From Flammeovirgaceae bacterium (lineage in GTDB: Bacteria > Bacteroidota > Bacteroidia > Cytophagales > Cyclobacteriaceae), in assembly GCA_020635915.1 (NCBI GenBank), contig JACJYU010000001.1, positions 310,001-374,000 of the forward strand: a stretch of DNA of 64,000 nt, given 5' to 3'. Below the pieces are notes generated by a model. The model saw only the letters and a program-made list of their open reading frames with translations, did no database searches and had not been told where the DNA came from. The position numbers and the translations under genes were made by a program. Shown here one piece after another: positions 1 to 8,497 of the stretch; position 1 is the stretch's first letter, and the number at the start of each line of letters is the position of its first letter.

Positions 1-28
1 GCACCATTACATTCGGCCCCTTGTTAAA

Positions 29-628
29 TCATTTTGGTTGGGAAGCCAATTTAAATAATTTGCCCACATACTTCCCGATGATATCAAACTCCAGGTTCAC
101 GATATCCCCCACTTTCAACTGGTGGAAGTTGGTGTGCTCATAGGTGTAGGGGATAATGGCCACGCCAAACCCATTTTCTTTTGAATTGAAACAGGTGAGG
201 CTCACGCCATTAACGGCTACCGATCCCTTCTCCACGGTAATGTTTCCCTGTGCCGGATCGTATTCAAAGTGTACCACCCAACTCCCGCCTTCTTCTTTTA
301 TGGACTTGCAAATACCCGTCTGGTCCACATGGCCCTGGACGATATGGCCATCGAAACGGCCATTGTTGAGCATGCAGCGCTCGAGGTTCACTTGGCTGCC
401 AGGTTGCAGGTATTGGAGGTTGGACTTGTCCAACGTCTCCTTTATGGCCGTGACCCAATATTTGTCCCCTGCTATTTTTGTCACCGTAAGGCAAACCCCA
501 TTGTGTGAAACGCTTTGGTCCACCTTCAATTCGGGGGCCAGGCTGCTGGCGATGCCGAAGTGAATGTTTTCCCCCTCTTTCCGGGTTTCTTCTACTGTGC
601 CAATGGTTTCAATTATCCCTGTGAACAT
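29..628 (-). CDS. ribE: Riboflavin synthase, alpha chain
   Basis: Converts two molecules of 6,7-dimethyl-8-ribityllumazine into riboflavin in the cytoplasm. The 199-residue length fits the family. The protein begins MFTGIIE, the usual start, and has two tandem lumazine-binding halves (about 1-97 and 98-199) that repeat one signature: NGVCLTV in the first and NGVSLTC in the second. GHIVQGHVD lies near the domain junction. The ATG at 628 is preceded by a TATTTTTG box 17 nt upstream. The gene is divergent from the glucosaminidase gene. The next riboflavin-pathway gene, ribF, is 37 kb away, so the pathway is not clustered here. Confidence 0.97.
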   Translation of the reverse strand: MFTGIIETIGTVEETRKEGENIHFGIASSLAPELKVDQSVSHNGVCLTVTKIAGDKYWVTAIKETLDKSNLQYLQPGSQVNLERCMLNNGRFDGHIVQGHVDQTGICKSIKEEGGSWVVHFEYDPAQGNITVEKGSVAVNGVSLTCFNSKENGFGVAIIPYTYEHTNFHQLKVGDIVNLEFDIIGKYVGKLFKLASQPK

Positions 629-645
629 GGATGTGGGTTTTCCAT

Positions 646-653
646 CAAAAATA
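646..653 (-). promoter_or_regulatory. Putative -7 promoter box of ribE
   Basis: The minus strand reads TATTTTTG, an exact match to the Bacteroidota -7 consensus TAnnTTTG, with 17 nt to the ribE start codon. I see no good -33 TTG at the expected 19-21 nt spacing, so the call rests on the -7 box and its position alone. Confidence 0.45.
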
Positions 654-758
654 CTGGAACATAAGGTATAAAGTCAGGTTTAATCATCCAAAATATTGCA
701 TTTGGCGACCCTAAAAAAAATGATATAAAACCTTTGGTGCCTTTTCCTATATTTAAGC

Positions 759-1565
759 ATGCGGCCCCCAATCAAAAGTATTTTTTTCAGGTTGCTGCCG
801 TGCGTGGTGCTGGCAAGCTGCGCAACAAAGGACCCGGTGCTCCAAATTACCACCATCAAAGTGGACTCACTTGCCCAAATACGGCTGGTGGCCGATTCCC
901 TGGTAAAACCAATCGTATATACCCAGGTAAGGGGCCTTGAAAACCAGCCCGTGCAAAAGGCCAAACACCTTTTTATCAGCATTGTCCTCCCTTCCATCCT
1001 TATTTCCAAACACCACCTGGAAACGGAACGAAAGAAAGTCCACCGGCTGAAAGGCAAGAAAAAATGGAGCAGGGAAGACAGCGCCTATTACCACCGGCTC
1101 AAACTCCAGTTTAAGGCCAGTGATATGGAAAACCTGCTGATGCGGATGGTTACCGTTCCCAATAGCATCGTGCTCGCCCAGGCTGCCGTGGAAAGTGGCT
1201 GGGGGCAATCCAGGTTTTTTGTGGAGGGCAACAACGTGTTTGGCATGTGGTCGTACAGGAAGGACGAGGCCAGGCTGCCCGCCCGTTCCAAAAGGGAGGG
1301 CGGGACCGTGCACGTGAGGGCCTATGACGACATATCGAAATCCATTGCGGACTACTTTAAAACGTTGGGGTCGGCACGGGCTTACCGGGGGTTGCGTAAT
1401 GCCCTACAGGAAACCCACGACCCGTTTTCCCTGCTCCCCTACCTCAAGTACTACAGCGAAAGGAGGACCGAGTACACGGAACAACTAAGGAAAATCATAA
1501 TGATCAACGACCTGACAAAATACGACAACTACATCCTGGACCCCCAATACCTCGTGGCGCCATGA
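759..1565 (+). CDS. Glucosaminidase-domain lipoprotein
   Basis: Predicted peptidoglycan hydrolase of the Bax / endo-beta-N-acetylglucosaminidase-like family. The N-terminus is a lipoprotein signal ending in the lipobox LASC (Cys about 22), so the mature protein is expected to be membrane-anchored in the periplasm or outer membrane. The domain core is AQAAVESGWGQSRF (about 140-153) with candidate catalytic Glu145, followed by NNVFGMWSY, the typical second block. A basic stretch of about 40 residues (RKKVHRLKGKKKW) precedes the domain. The stop overlaps the start of the deacetylase gene by 4 bases, so the two are probably co-translated. Family assignment is firm; the exact bond cut is not known. 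Confidence 0.88.
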   Translation: MRPPIKSIFFRLLPCVVLASCATKDPVLQITTIKVDSLAQIRLVADSLVKPIVYTQVRGLENQPVQKAKHLFISIVLPSILISKHHLETERKKVHRLKGKKKWSREDSAYYHRLKLQFKASDMENLLMRMVTVPNSIVLAQAAVESGWGQSRFFVEGNNVFGMWSYRKDEARLPARSKREGGTVHVRAYDDISKSIADYFKTLGSARAYRGLRNALQETHDPFSLLPYLKYYSERRTEYTEQLRKIIMINDLTKYDNYILDPQYLVAP

Positions 1566-2641
1566 CCCGCCTGCTTGCCATGGCCATGCTGTCCTTCCTG
1601 GCTTGCGGCTGCACCTCCCGCTCGTCCGGGCCGCCCCAGCCCGGCAAAGATGAAAAGGGAAAGCCCGGGCCTGTCTACAAGGAAGTGGTTTGTTTTGTTT
1701 ACCACCGGTTTGGCGACAGCCGTTTTCCCAGCACCAATACCTCCGTGGAAGGGTTTGAAGCGCACCTGGCCTGGCTGGCCCGCCACCAATACCAGGTGCT
1801 GGGCCTTTCGGAGGCCATCGAATACCTGCACAATGACGCCCCTGTAAAAAATACGGCCGTCATCACCATTGACGATGGATATAAAAGTTTTTATAAAAAC
1901 GGGTTGCCCCTTTTGATCCAATACAATTTTCCCGCCACGCTGTTCATCAACACCAAAACCGTGGGGGCAGGCGACTACATGGATTGGCAGGAGTTACGGA
2001 AAGCCAGCCAGCAAAATATAGAAATAGGCAACCATACCCACACACACGATTACTTCCTTAACAAAATACCTGAAGCGCGGTACAGGGATTTTGAAAATGA
2101 CACCCGTACGGCACAGCGGTTGATAGAAAAGGCCCTGGGCCTTACGCCCCAGGTGTTGGCATACCCTTACGGGGAGTTTGACCATAAAATGAAAACCATT
2201 GTTGCGTCATTGGGGTTTGCAGGGGCTGCCGCCCAAAATTCAGGGGTCATGAACAACACCGATGACCCATACCAAATCCCCAGGTTCCCGATGTCGGGTC
2301 ATTATGCCAACACCTTTGAGGAAAAAGCTTCCATGCACGCCTTGAAGGTCATAAGGAAATCCCCTGACGAAAACGGGGTGCCCCCTGGCACGAACAGGCC
2401 ATTGCTAAGATTGACCATAGACGCGCGCGGGCTTCTCACCGACCGGCTTCAGTGCTTTTCGCAAAGCGGGGATTGTGAAGTCCGGATGGTGGACAATACC
2501 ACCAACCGCTACAGCCTCACGGTGCAGCCCACCCTGGGCGTTGCCCATAGAAGAAGGACGCTCATCACCCTTACCGCGCCCGACAGTGCAGGAAATTGGC
2601 ACTGGTTTAGCCATCTTTGGGTCAATACCCTCGTTAAATAA
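1562..2641 (+). CDS. Polysaccharide deacetylase lipoprotein (NodB fold)
   Basis: Carbohydrate esterase family 4-type deacetylase. The N-terminus carries a lipoprotein signal (LACGC). The NodB motifs are visible: ITIDDGY with Asp104/Asp105 (catalytic base and metal ligand), then NHTHTH with His158 and His162 as the HxxxH metal pair, and AYPYGEFD further on. The roughly 110 residues after the catalytic core (from about 250) look like a beta-rich C-terminal domain that I do not recognise. It overlaps the glucosaminidase gene by 4 bases and sits 3 bases before the glutaminyl cyclase gene, giving a three-lipoprotein operon. Substrate could be peptidoglycan or a surface polysaccharide; pairing with a glucosaminidase favours cell-wall remodelling, which is inference. 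Confidence 0.9.
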   Translation: MTRLLAMAMLSFLACGCTSRSSGPPQPGKDEKGKPGPVYKEVVCFVYHRFGDSRFPSTNTSVEGFEAHLAWLARHQYQVLGLSEAIEYLHNDAPVKNTAVITIDDGYKSFYKNGLPLLIQYNFPATLFINTKTVGAGDYMDWQELRKASQQNIEIGNHTHTHDYFLNKIPEARYRDFENDTRTAQRLIEKALGLTPQVLAYPYGEFDHKMKTIVASLGFAGAAAQNSGVMNNTDDPYQIPRFPMSGHYANTFEEKASMHALKVIRKSPDENGVPPGTNRPLLRLTIDARGLLTDRLQCFSQSGDCEVRMVDNTTNRYSLTVQPTLGVAHRRRTLITLTAPDSAGNWHWFSHLWVNTLVK

Positions 2642-2644
2642 CCC

Positions 2645-3445
2645 ATGCCACCCACCACCATCCGTTATTTTTCGCTGTGCCTTCTCGTTTCTTTGGCCTG
2701 CTGCACGTCCCCATCCAAAAAGGAAACCATCGAAGGACCAGCGTTGATCCCTTTTAAGGTACGCAATACTTTTCCCCATGACAAACAAGCCTTTACCGAA
2801 GGGCTGGAAATACACAACGGTCAACTTTACGAAAGCACCGGACAAGAAAACTCCTGGATAGGAAGGGTGAACATCAATACAGGGATATCCGACAAAATGG
2901 TGGTCCTCGATAAAAAATACTTTGGCGAAGGCATTACCATTATCAACAATAAGGTGTACCAGTTGACATGGAAAAGCAAGGTGTGCTTTGTGTATGACCT
3001 CCAAACCTTTAGGAAGGTAAATGAATTCCACTATGGAACGGAGGGATGGGGCATGGCACACGACAGTACAAGGTTGATCATGAGTGATGGCACCAGTACC
3101 TTGTATTTCAGGGACACCCTCACCTTCGGGATAAAGAAAAAGCTTCAGGTAAAGTACCAGGGCAAGCCCGTCAACAACCTGAACGAACTGGAATACATGG
3201 ATGGGTTTATTTATGCCAATGTGTGGCGCACCAATTGGATCGCCAGGATTGATCCTACCAATGGCGAGGTGGCCGGGTTCATGGACCTCTCCCCGCTTGT
3301 AAGGCAAACGCAATTGCTCAGCCCCCAGGCTGACGTATTGAATGGAATGGCCTGGCACGAGGGCACCCGGTCATTGCTGGTCACCGGAAAATACTGGCCA
3401 TACATCTATGTGTTGAAAATGGAAGGGCCCGGCCCATTGAAATAG
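2645..3445 (+). CDS. Glutaminyl-peptide cyclotransferase (glutamine cyclotransferase family) lipoprotein
   Basis: Plant-type glutaminyl cyclase, a five-bladed beta-propeller family that converts N-terminal Gln of exported proteins to pyroglutamate. The signal ends in a lipobox (LACC, Cys about 18-19). The family signature is visible: FPHDKQAFTEGLEI followed by YESTGQ, later EGWGMAHD, LNELEYMDGFIYANVW and LNGMAWH. Length (266) is normal. Third gene of the lipoprotein operon, 3 bases after the deacetylase stop. Many exported proteins of this group begin with Gln after signal-peptidase cleavage, which fits a periplasmic role. Confidence 0.92.
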   Translation: MPPTTIRYFSLCLLVSLACCTSPSKKETIEGPALIPFKVRNTFPHDKQAFTEGLEIHNGQLYESTGQENSWIGRVNINTGISDKMVVLDKKYFGEGITIINNKVYQLTWKSKVCFVYDLQTFRKVNEFHYGTEGWGMAHDSTRLIMSDGTSTLYFRDTLTFGIKKKLQVKYQGKPVNNLNELEYMDGFIYANVWRTNWIARIDPTNGEVAGFMDLSPLVRQTQLLSPQADVLNGMAWHEGTRSLLVTGKYWPYIYVLKMEGPGPLK

Positions 3446-3535
3446 TTACAAATTGCCCCCAACCGGAATGCCCTCGGCCCGCTTCCCCTTTTACAATTAT
3501 TGGTTAACTTTAGCATTCAATAAACCGATGCCATC

Positions 3536-3823
3536 ATGGAGAAAATAGGAAGGAACGACCCCTGTCATTGCGGAAGTGGAAAAAAGTACAAAAACTGCCA
3601 CATGGACAATGAGGCATCCAACCGCGGCATGAACAAAGCCTTCGTCATCACGGGCATCCTGGTGGCCCTGCTGGCCATAGGGATAATCGGTTATTTCAAC
3701 AATGCCAACAACAATACCGGGACCCAGAACCAGGGGTTTACCCCTTCCGCCCCTCCTGAGGGCGAAGCCCCTCCGGGCAAGGTATGGTCATACGAGCATG
3801 GCCATTGGCACAATGCTTTTTAG
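3536..3823 (+). CDS. Small SEC-C zinc-motif protein with one membrane span
   Basis: A 95-residue protein. Residues about 5-22 form a SEC-C zinc-binding motif (DPCHCGSGKKYKNCH), the module found at the C-terminus of SecA. It is followed by one hydrophobic span (about 37-56, FVITGILVALLAIGIIGYF) and a Pro/Gly-rich tail ending GKVWSYEHGHWHNAF. The layout suggests a cytosolic zinc knuckle, one membrane pass and a short periplasmic tail with two His. Function is unknown; an interaction with secretion or ribosome-associated factors is only inference from the SEC-C module. A TAACTTTA box lies 23 nt before the ATG. Confidence 0.8.
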   Translation: MEKIGRNDPCHCGSGKKYKNCHMDNEASNRGMNKAFVITGILVALLAIGIIGYFNNANNNTGTQNQGFTPSAPPEGEAPPGKVWSYEHGHWHNAF

Positions 3824-3857
3824 GCATCCTGCCCTTGGCAATTCCTGTTCAGGTCAT

Positions 3858-3928
3858 AAAAAAGCCGAAAAACCAATTTGGCCGTTTTTTGGCATGGCCC
3901 GAAACAAGGGTCAAATTGGTTTTTCGGC
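3858..3928 (-). terminator. Perfect 17-bp inverted repeat with T-run on the minus strand
   Basis: Positions 3864-3880 and 3912-3928 are exact reverse complements (17 bp), separated by 31 nt. On the minus strand the stem is followed by TTTTTT (3863-3858). This fits an intrinsic terminator for the S10 carboxypeptidase gene, which ends at 3951. The stem could also stop transcription arriving from the SEC-C gene, although there is no T-run on that side. The loop is longer than in most intrinsic terminators. Confidence 0.65.
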
Positions 3929-3950
3929 AGCAGGACAGGTGGCCCGCAGT

Positions 3951-5468
3951 TTAGTGCTTGCTCATTTGAACGATAAACCCTGCGGTTTCCTTTTTGAATT
4001 TTTCCAAAGAAGGTTTGTGGGTGTACATCATATGCCCGCCTTCGTAGTACTTCATAATGATGTTCTTTTTAATGTCCTTCTCCAGCCCGAGGTGGTCAAT
4101 GGAATACTCTACCCCGTAAAAAGGAGTGGCCAAATCATAGTACCCGTTTAGGATCATGATTTTTAGATAGGGGTTGCGCGACAAGGCCTGCGCCATATCA
4201 GGACCTGTATTGGGAGGGGTGGGAAAACCCCCGCCATTCATGGCGTGTTTCCAATCCCAGTTGAAGCCCTTCCGGCCATAAGCGGAGGTGTAGTAGGTAT
4301 TGGCCTTGTTCACCTTTAAGGTATTATAGAAATAATCCATAAACAAAGCCGTGTATGCTGGGCTGATGGCCGCACTTTGAGGGTCATAAGCGGAATATTG
4401 GCTGAGGGGGTCCTGGTTGATGCCAGTGTACCGCGCATCCAAGCGGCCCACCGTTTTGTGCTCGTCACGAAGCAACTCCTCGGTAAACTCCGGCTCGCTT
4501 ACGCGCAAGTCGGCTTTTTCCAGGTAATCCTTGCCCAATCCGGTAAAATACGACAACCGCTCTTTGATCTTTTCACGCGCCTCCCCTGTCAACCCATCCC
4601 CTTCCATCAGGGCGGTGGTGTACTCCCCTTTGGCAAACTCCCTGGCCTGCTGGACAAAAGCTTCCAGGCTGGCAGGCTTGTTGGGTACCTTGTTGTGGTA
4701 CCAGGCCACGGCCGCATAAGTGGGCAGGTTCATGACATAGGAAATATCGTCTCCTTGGGCAAAAACCAGGGTGCGCAAGTCAAATACAGCGGAAACCATG
4801 ATCACACCATTCATGGACATGCCCATGTTTTCCTGCAGGTAGTTGACCACCCCGGCATTCCGGAAGGTGCCGTAGCTTTCCCCTATCAGGAATTTTGGCG
4901 AGTTCCAACGGTCTTGCTCTGTAACAAACTGCCGGATAAACTGACTGATCATTTTTATGTCCTGGTCCACGCCCCAGAAGTCCTTGTTTTCCGCTTTGCC
5001 CACAGCATGACTTAAGCCTGTGCCGATAGGGTCCATCATCACGATGTCGGACACATCCAGTATAGAGGCGTTGTTGTCTTCCAGGGTGTAAGGGGCCGTA
5101 GGCGTAAACCCAGGATCGTTCACCACTGCCCGCTTGGGCCCAATCACGCCCATGTGCAACCAGATGGAAGAAGAGCCTGGCCCCCCGTTGAAAACGAAGC
5201 TGATAGGCCTGGTCTTGGGGTCTGTCACGCCCTCCTTTATATAGGCGGTAAACCCATGCAGGGCAATCGGTTCATCATCGTTGTTGCGGAGCAACAGGGT
5301 GCCCGCCATGGCTTTGTAATTGATGACTTTGCCATCTATGCGCACCGTTTGGTTGGTGGTCGAGACCTCCCCTTTCGGAATGGTATCGGGTTTGGCTTGT
5401 GAAAACAGGGCAAGGGGCGCAACCAAAATGGCTGCGCACAACAGTGTGGTTCTAAATAAACTTTTCAT
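3951..5468 (-). CDS. Peptidase S10 family serine carboxypeptidase
   Basis: Exported serine carboxypeptidase, removing C-terminal residues from peptides. An N-terminal signal peptide (LAPLALFSQA end) is present. The oxyanion block FNGGPGSSS (about 90-98) is diagnostic of S10. The nucleophile is Ser198 in GESYG; the catalytic Asp lies in NGYYDLATP and the His in YEGGHMMY near the C-terminus. Length of 505 fits the family. The gene is transcribed alone, divergent from the amidohydrolase at 5655, which also encodes an exported enzyme. A peptide-scavenging role in the periplasm or outside the cell is likely. Confidence 0.94.
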   Translation of the reverse strand: MKSLFRTTLLCAAILVAPLALFSQAKPDTIPKGEVSTTNQTVRIDGKVINYKAMAGTLLLRNNDDEPIALHGFTAYIKEGVTDPKTRPISFVFNGGPGSSSIWLHMGVIGPKRAVVNDPGFTPTAPYTLEDNNASILDVSDIVMMDPIGTGLSHAVGKAENKDFWGVDQDIKMISQFIRQFVTEQDRWNSPKFLIGESYGTFRNAGVVNYLQENMGMSMNGVIMVSAVFDLRTLVFAQGDDISYVMNLPTYAAVAWYHNKVPNKPASLEAFVQQAREFAKGEYTTALMEGDGLTGEAREKIKERLSYFTGLGKDYLEKADLRVSEPEFTEELLRDEHKTVGRLDARYTGINQDPLSQYSAYDPQSAAISPAYTALFMDYFYNTLKVNKANTYYTSAYGRKGFNWDWKHAMNGGGFPTPPNTGPDMAQALSRNPYLKIMILNGYYDLATPFYGVEYSIDHLGLEKDIKKNIIMKYYEGGHMMYTHKPSLEKFKKETAGFIVQMSKH

Positions 5469-5654
5469 ACGGGCAATTGTCTTTAATGGTTATATGGAAT
5501 CGCCATTTACTTTCATGCATTGGGTGCCATGTATTTAAGTGGCGGTTTCATGGTGTTAATATTGAGGGCCTCAAAGTACCAAAAATCAATTGCTTTGAAA
5601 AGCGGTGTTACACCAGTGTTTTTTAAGTACCTTCAAGCCCGTGAAACCCAACAA

Positions 5655-6956
5655 ATGATGGCCTTACGATCCCTTGCGGCAACCTTATTGTTGTCCCTTG
5701 CCCCTGCCCTTTCCTATTGCCAGGAAATGCCCCGCACCACCATCATCAAGGCAGGGGCCTTGGTGGACACCGAAAAAGGCGCGATCGTCCGAGACCAACT
5801 CATTTTTATCCAGGGCGAATACATTGAGGCCATTAAACCTTGGGACGCGCCCCTTCCAAAGGGGGCTACCGTCATAGACCTTTCGGGCTACCTGGTCACG
5901 CCCGGGCTCATCGATTGCCATACGCACCTGGTGGACCTTCAGTCCCCAAGCCCGGCCGGCCCTTTGGAGAAATCGGAGGCGGAGTATGCCTTTGCAGGCG
6001 CCCGTAATGCAAAAAAAACCCTCATGGCAGGTTTTACCACGGTGAGGGATGTAGGCACCTGGCGGGTGTTTACCGATGTGGCCTTGCGCAATGCCATCCA
6101 TGACGGTACCGTGCCGGGCCCGCGTATGCAGGCTGCGGGCACTTACATCACCACCTCCAGCGGAAGTGGCGACATAACCGGCATAGCACATGATATTGTC
6201 TTGCCCCCTACCCTGCGCTTTGGCGTGGCCAATTCCGTGGACGAAATAAAACAAAAGGTGAGGGAGCTATTGAACGGAGGGGCGGACTTCATAAAGATAA
6301 TGGCCACCGGGGCGGTGCTCACCCCGGGAACAAAACCGGGCGTGCCCGAATTTTCGGAAGAAGAACTACGGGCAGCGGTGCAGGAGGCGGCCAAATACGG
6401 GGCGCAGGTGACCAGCCATGCGCATGGGGCCGAAGGGATCAAGAATGCCATCCGTGCCGGCATGCAGTCCATTGAACATGGCTCTTTGATTGATGACGAG
6501 GGAATTGCGATGATGAAGGAGAGAGGCACCTACCTCGTGGCCGACATCTACAATGGCGACTACATCGCAGATGTTGGCGAAAAAGAAGGCTGGCCGGCCG
6601 AATACCTGAGAAAAAACAAAGAGACCACGGAAGCACAGCGCAATGGGTTCAGGAAAGCGGTGGCGGCCGGGGTCAAGGTTGCCTACGGCACGGACAGTGG
6701 CGTGTACCCCCACGGGTGGAACGCCAAACAACTCCCCTACATGGTGCGGTATGGCATGTCTCCCATACAGGCCCTTCAATCGGCAACCATCGAGGCCGCC
6801 CGGCTATTGAAATGGGAGGACAAGGTGGGGGCCATTAAGGAAGGAAAATACGCGGACATCATTGCCGTTAAAGGCGACCGGCTGGGCGACCTCTCCCAAT
6901 TCGAACAAGTGGCCTTTGTGATGAAAGGGGGAGCGGTGTACAAAGACGTGCAATAG
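5655..6956 (+). CDS. Exported metal-dependent amidohydrolase
   Basis: Amidohydrolase-superfamily TIM-barrel enzyme of the imidazolonepropionase/Xaa-Pro dipeptidase-like group. I place the start at ATG 5655 (or the adjacent ATG 5658) because a signal peptide follows directly (LLLSLAPALSYCQ); the open frame runs back to 5520 but codes nothing signal-like there. Metal-binding marks: DCHTHL, the Lys-bearing FIKIMATGA, TSHAHG, SIEHGS and the Asp of YGTDSG. The usual C-terminal beta domain closes with KYADIIAV. The substrate is probably a dipeptide or an N-acyl/cyclic amide. It is divergent from the S10 peptidase gene, so the two may form an exported peptide-degrading pair. Confidence 0.9.
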   Translation: MMALRSLAATLLLSLAPALSYCQEMPRTTIIKAGALVDTEKGAIVRDQLIFIQGEYIEAIKPWDAPLPKGATVIDLSGYLVTPGLIDCHTHLVDLQSPSPAGPLEKSEAEYAFAGARNAKKTLMAGFTTVRDVGTWRVFTDVALRNAIHDGTVPGPRMQAAGTYITTSSGSGDITGIAHDIVLPPTLRFGVANSVDEIKQKVRELLNGGADFIKIMATGAVLTPGTKPGVPEFSEEELRAAVQEAAKYGAQVTSHAHGAEGIKNAIRAGMQSIEHGSLIDDEGIAMMKERGTYLVADIYNGDYIADVGEKEGWPAEYLRKNKETTEAQRNGFRKAVAAGVKVAYGTDSGVYPHGWNAKQLPYMVRYGMSPIQALQSATIEAARLLKWEDKVGAIKEGKYADIIAVKGDRLGDLSQFEQVAFVMKGGAVYKDVQ

Positions 6957-7010
6957 TCAGATAGACGGCATCCCCTCCCATTTTCACTATATAAAAACAT
7001 TCATGTTATT

Positions 7011-7041
7011 TTGGTTTATTTTATAAACTACTTTACATTTA
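7011..7041 (+). promoter_or_regulatory. Putative promoter of the membrane-protein/regulator operon
   Basis: TTG at 7011-7013 is followed after 20 nt by TACATTTA (7034-7041), one base off the TAnnTTTG -7 consensus. The spacing matches the Bacteroidota -33/-7 arrangement. It lies 29 nt before ATG 7071. Confidence 0.45.
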
Positions 7042-7070
7042 CATCGTATAACGTAAAAAGGCGTAAAAAC

Positions 7071-7601
7071 ATGGATTTTGTGGCAGAAATGAGAAAGACG
7101 TATTGGTGCGCGGTGCCCCACACCTGGTATACCTCATGGGTGTGGCTGGTGTCGGGCCTCATTGGCGACATGGTGTCAAAGCCCATGGCCATAGTGTTTT
7201 TCTTGGTGGGATGTACTCTTATTTTCCCGATTGGTGAATGGATCAGGAAGGTCCTTGGGGGCACAGGCAAGGCTTCAGAAGGAAACACATTGCCCCAACT
7301 GTTTGTGCAACTTGCTTTTACCATACCCATGGGGTATCCATTGGTGTACCTTGCCTGCCGGGCAAACATCCACTATTTCTTTCCCGCATTCACGGTGCTT
7401 GTCGGTGCCCATTACCTCCCCTTCGTATATGGGTATGGCAAAAAAACCTTTGGCCTTTTGGCGGTATTGCTGGTGGGCACAGGTACCCTTTGTATTTTTT
7501 ATTTGAATCAGTCCTTCTCCATTTCCGCCTACATCACGGCCGGTTGGTTGGCATTGTTTGGGACCCTTCACTATTATCAACTAAAAAAAGAAACAGCATG
7601 A
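7071..7601 (+). CDS. Integral membrane protein, probable DUF7010 family
   Basis: A 176-residue hydrophobic protein with about five or six membrane spans and a charged loop around residues 60-75. I chose ATG 7071 because the open frame upstream (to 7011) overlaps the promoter boxes. The VGAHYLPFVYGYG segment is the most distinctive block and recalls DUF7010 proteins; I am only moderately sure of that family. The stop overlaps the next gene by ATGA, and a winged-helix regulator gene ends the operon. No biochemical function can be given. Confidence 0.8.
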   Translation: MDFVAEMRKTYWCAVPHTWYTSWVWLVSGLIGDMVSKPMAIVFFLVGCTLIFPIGEWIRKVLGGTGKASEGNTLPQLFVQLAFTIPMGYPLVYLACRANIHYFFPAFTVLVGAHYLPFVYGYGKKTFGLLAVLLVGTGTLCIFYLNQSFSISAYITAGWLALFGTLHYYQLKKETA

Positions 7602-8182
7602 CAAACGAAAACAAGGACATTTCAGTGCAGCAAAGCCTGGACCTGATCCAGGCCATGATCAAGCAGGCGCAGGGCAACATGCTCAACAATAGCTTTTATT
7701 TTATCCTATGGGGGTGGGCAATTGTCTTGGCCAATATCGGCATGTATGCATTGTATAAGTTCACAGATTATGAATATCCCTATATTGTATGGCTCATAGC
7801 CATCCCCGCCTGGGCCATCACCATGGTGTACGGGGCCAGGCAGGGCAAGCAGGCCGGAAAACGGACCCACCTGGACAAGGTGAACATGTGGTTATGGATA
7901 TGCTTCGGATTGACCATTTTGCCTTTTTTGATATTTATGCAAAAAATTGGGTACAACATTAACCCGGTGGTACTGGTCATAACGGCCGCACCTACTTTTT
8001 TGGCAGGCATTATGTTAAAATTCAAACCGCTTATACTGGGCGGCATTGGTTTTTACCTATTTGGTATCCTCTGTTTTATGGTAAGCCCGGTTGACCAGTA
8101 CATCGTAGGGGCCATTGCCATCGCCTGTGGCTACCTGGTCCCCGGCTATTTATTGAAAGCATCAAGGGAAAAAAATGTTTAA
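7598..8182 (+). CDS. Integral membrane protein of unknown function
   Basis: A 194-residue protein with a soluble N-terminal stretch of about 30 residues (QSLDLIQAMIKQAQGNM) and about five membrane spans. ATG 7598 overlaps the stop of the preceding gene (ATGA), which points to translational coupling and argues against the longer open frame that starts inside that gene. The last bases overlap the regulator gene by 8 nt. The N-terminal block with an IxxMIxxAQGN pattern occurs in Bacteroidota membrane proteins encoded beside winged-helix regulators. Its role is probably in the same envelope- or stress-related unit, which is inference from context. Confidence 0.85.
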   Translation: MTNENKDISVQQSLDLIQAMIKQAQGNMLNNSFYFILWGWAIVLANIGMYALYKFTDYEYPYIVWLIAIPAWAITMVYGARQGKQAGKRTHLDKVNMWLWICFGLTILPFLIFMQKIGYNINPVVLVITAAPTFLAGIMLKFKPLILGGIGFYLFGILCFMVSPVDQYIVGAIAIACGYLVPGYLLKASREKNV

Positions 8183-8459
8183 CGACCTGGATCCCCTATT
8201 GCATTCACAATTAAGGCTGGCCATCATGTCATTGCTCGTCAGTGTGGATTCGGCCGGGTTTACCTTCATCAAAGAAAAAACGGGGGCAACGGCCGGCAAC
8301 CTAAGCGTGCAGTTGGACAAGTTGTCATCGGCAGGCTATATCGGCATAAAAAAATCCTTTAAAGGAAAGATGCCACACACCACCTGTAGCATTACCAAAA
8401 AAGGGATCAAGGCATTTGAAGACTACGTAAAGGCATTGCAGCAATATATTCACAAATAA
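8175..8459 (+). CDS. Winged-helix transcriptional regulator (HTH_34/MarR-like)
   Basis: A 94-residue single-domain DNA-binding protein. It starts LDPLLHSQLRLAIMSLL, has the recognition-helix region TGATAGNLSVQLDKLSSAGY and a beta wing with KKSFKGKMPHT, followed by ITKKGIKAFEDYV, a layout typical of the HTH_34 family. No ligand domain is present. It is the last gene of the operon and overlaps the membrane-protein gene by 8 nt. In comparable loci such small regulators repress their own operon, so autoregulation is a reasonable guess. Confidence 0.9.
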   Translation: MFNDLDPLLHSQLRLAIMSLLVSVDSAGFTFIKEKTGATAGNLSVQLDKLSSAGYIGIKKSFKGKMPHTTCSITKKGIKAFEDYVKALQQYIHK

Positions 8460-8497
8460 TTTTTTTTATCCATTAAGTTCACAATATAAACAAGTTT

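Noticed and set aside
2405..3358. Minus-strand open frame of 317 codons across the deacetylase and glutaminyl cyclase genes
   Set aside because: Crosses two conserved plus-strand genes and their junction; no motif or start context.
5520..5654. N-terminal extension of the amidohydrolase
   Set aside because: It would place 45 polar residues before a complete signal peptide; ATG 5655 fits an exported enzyme.
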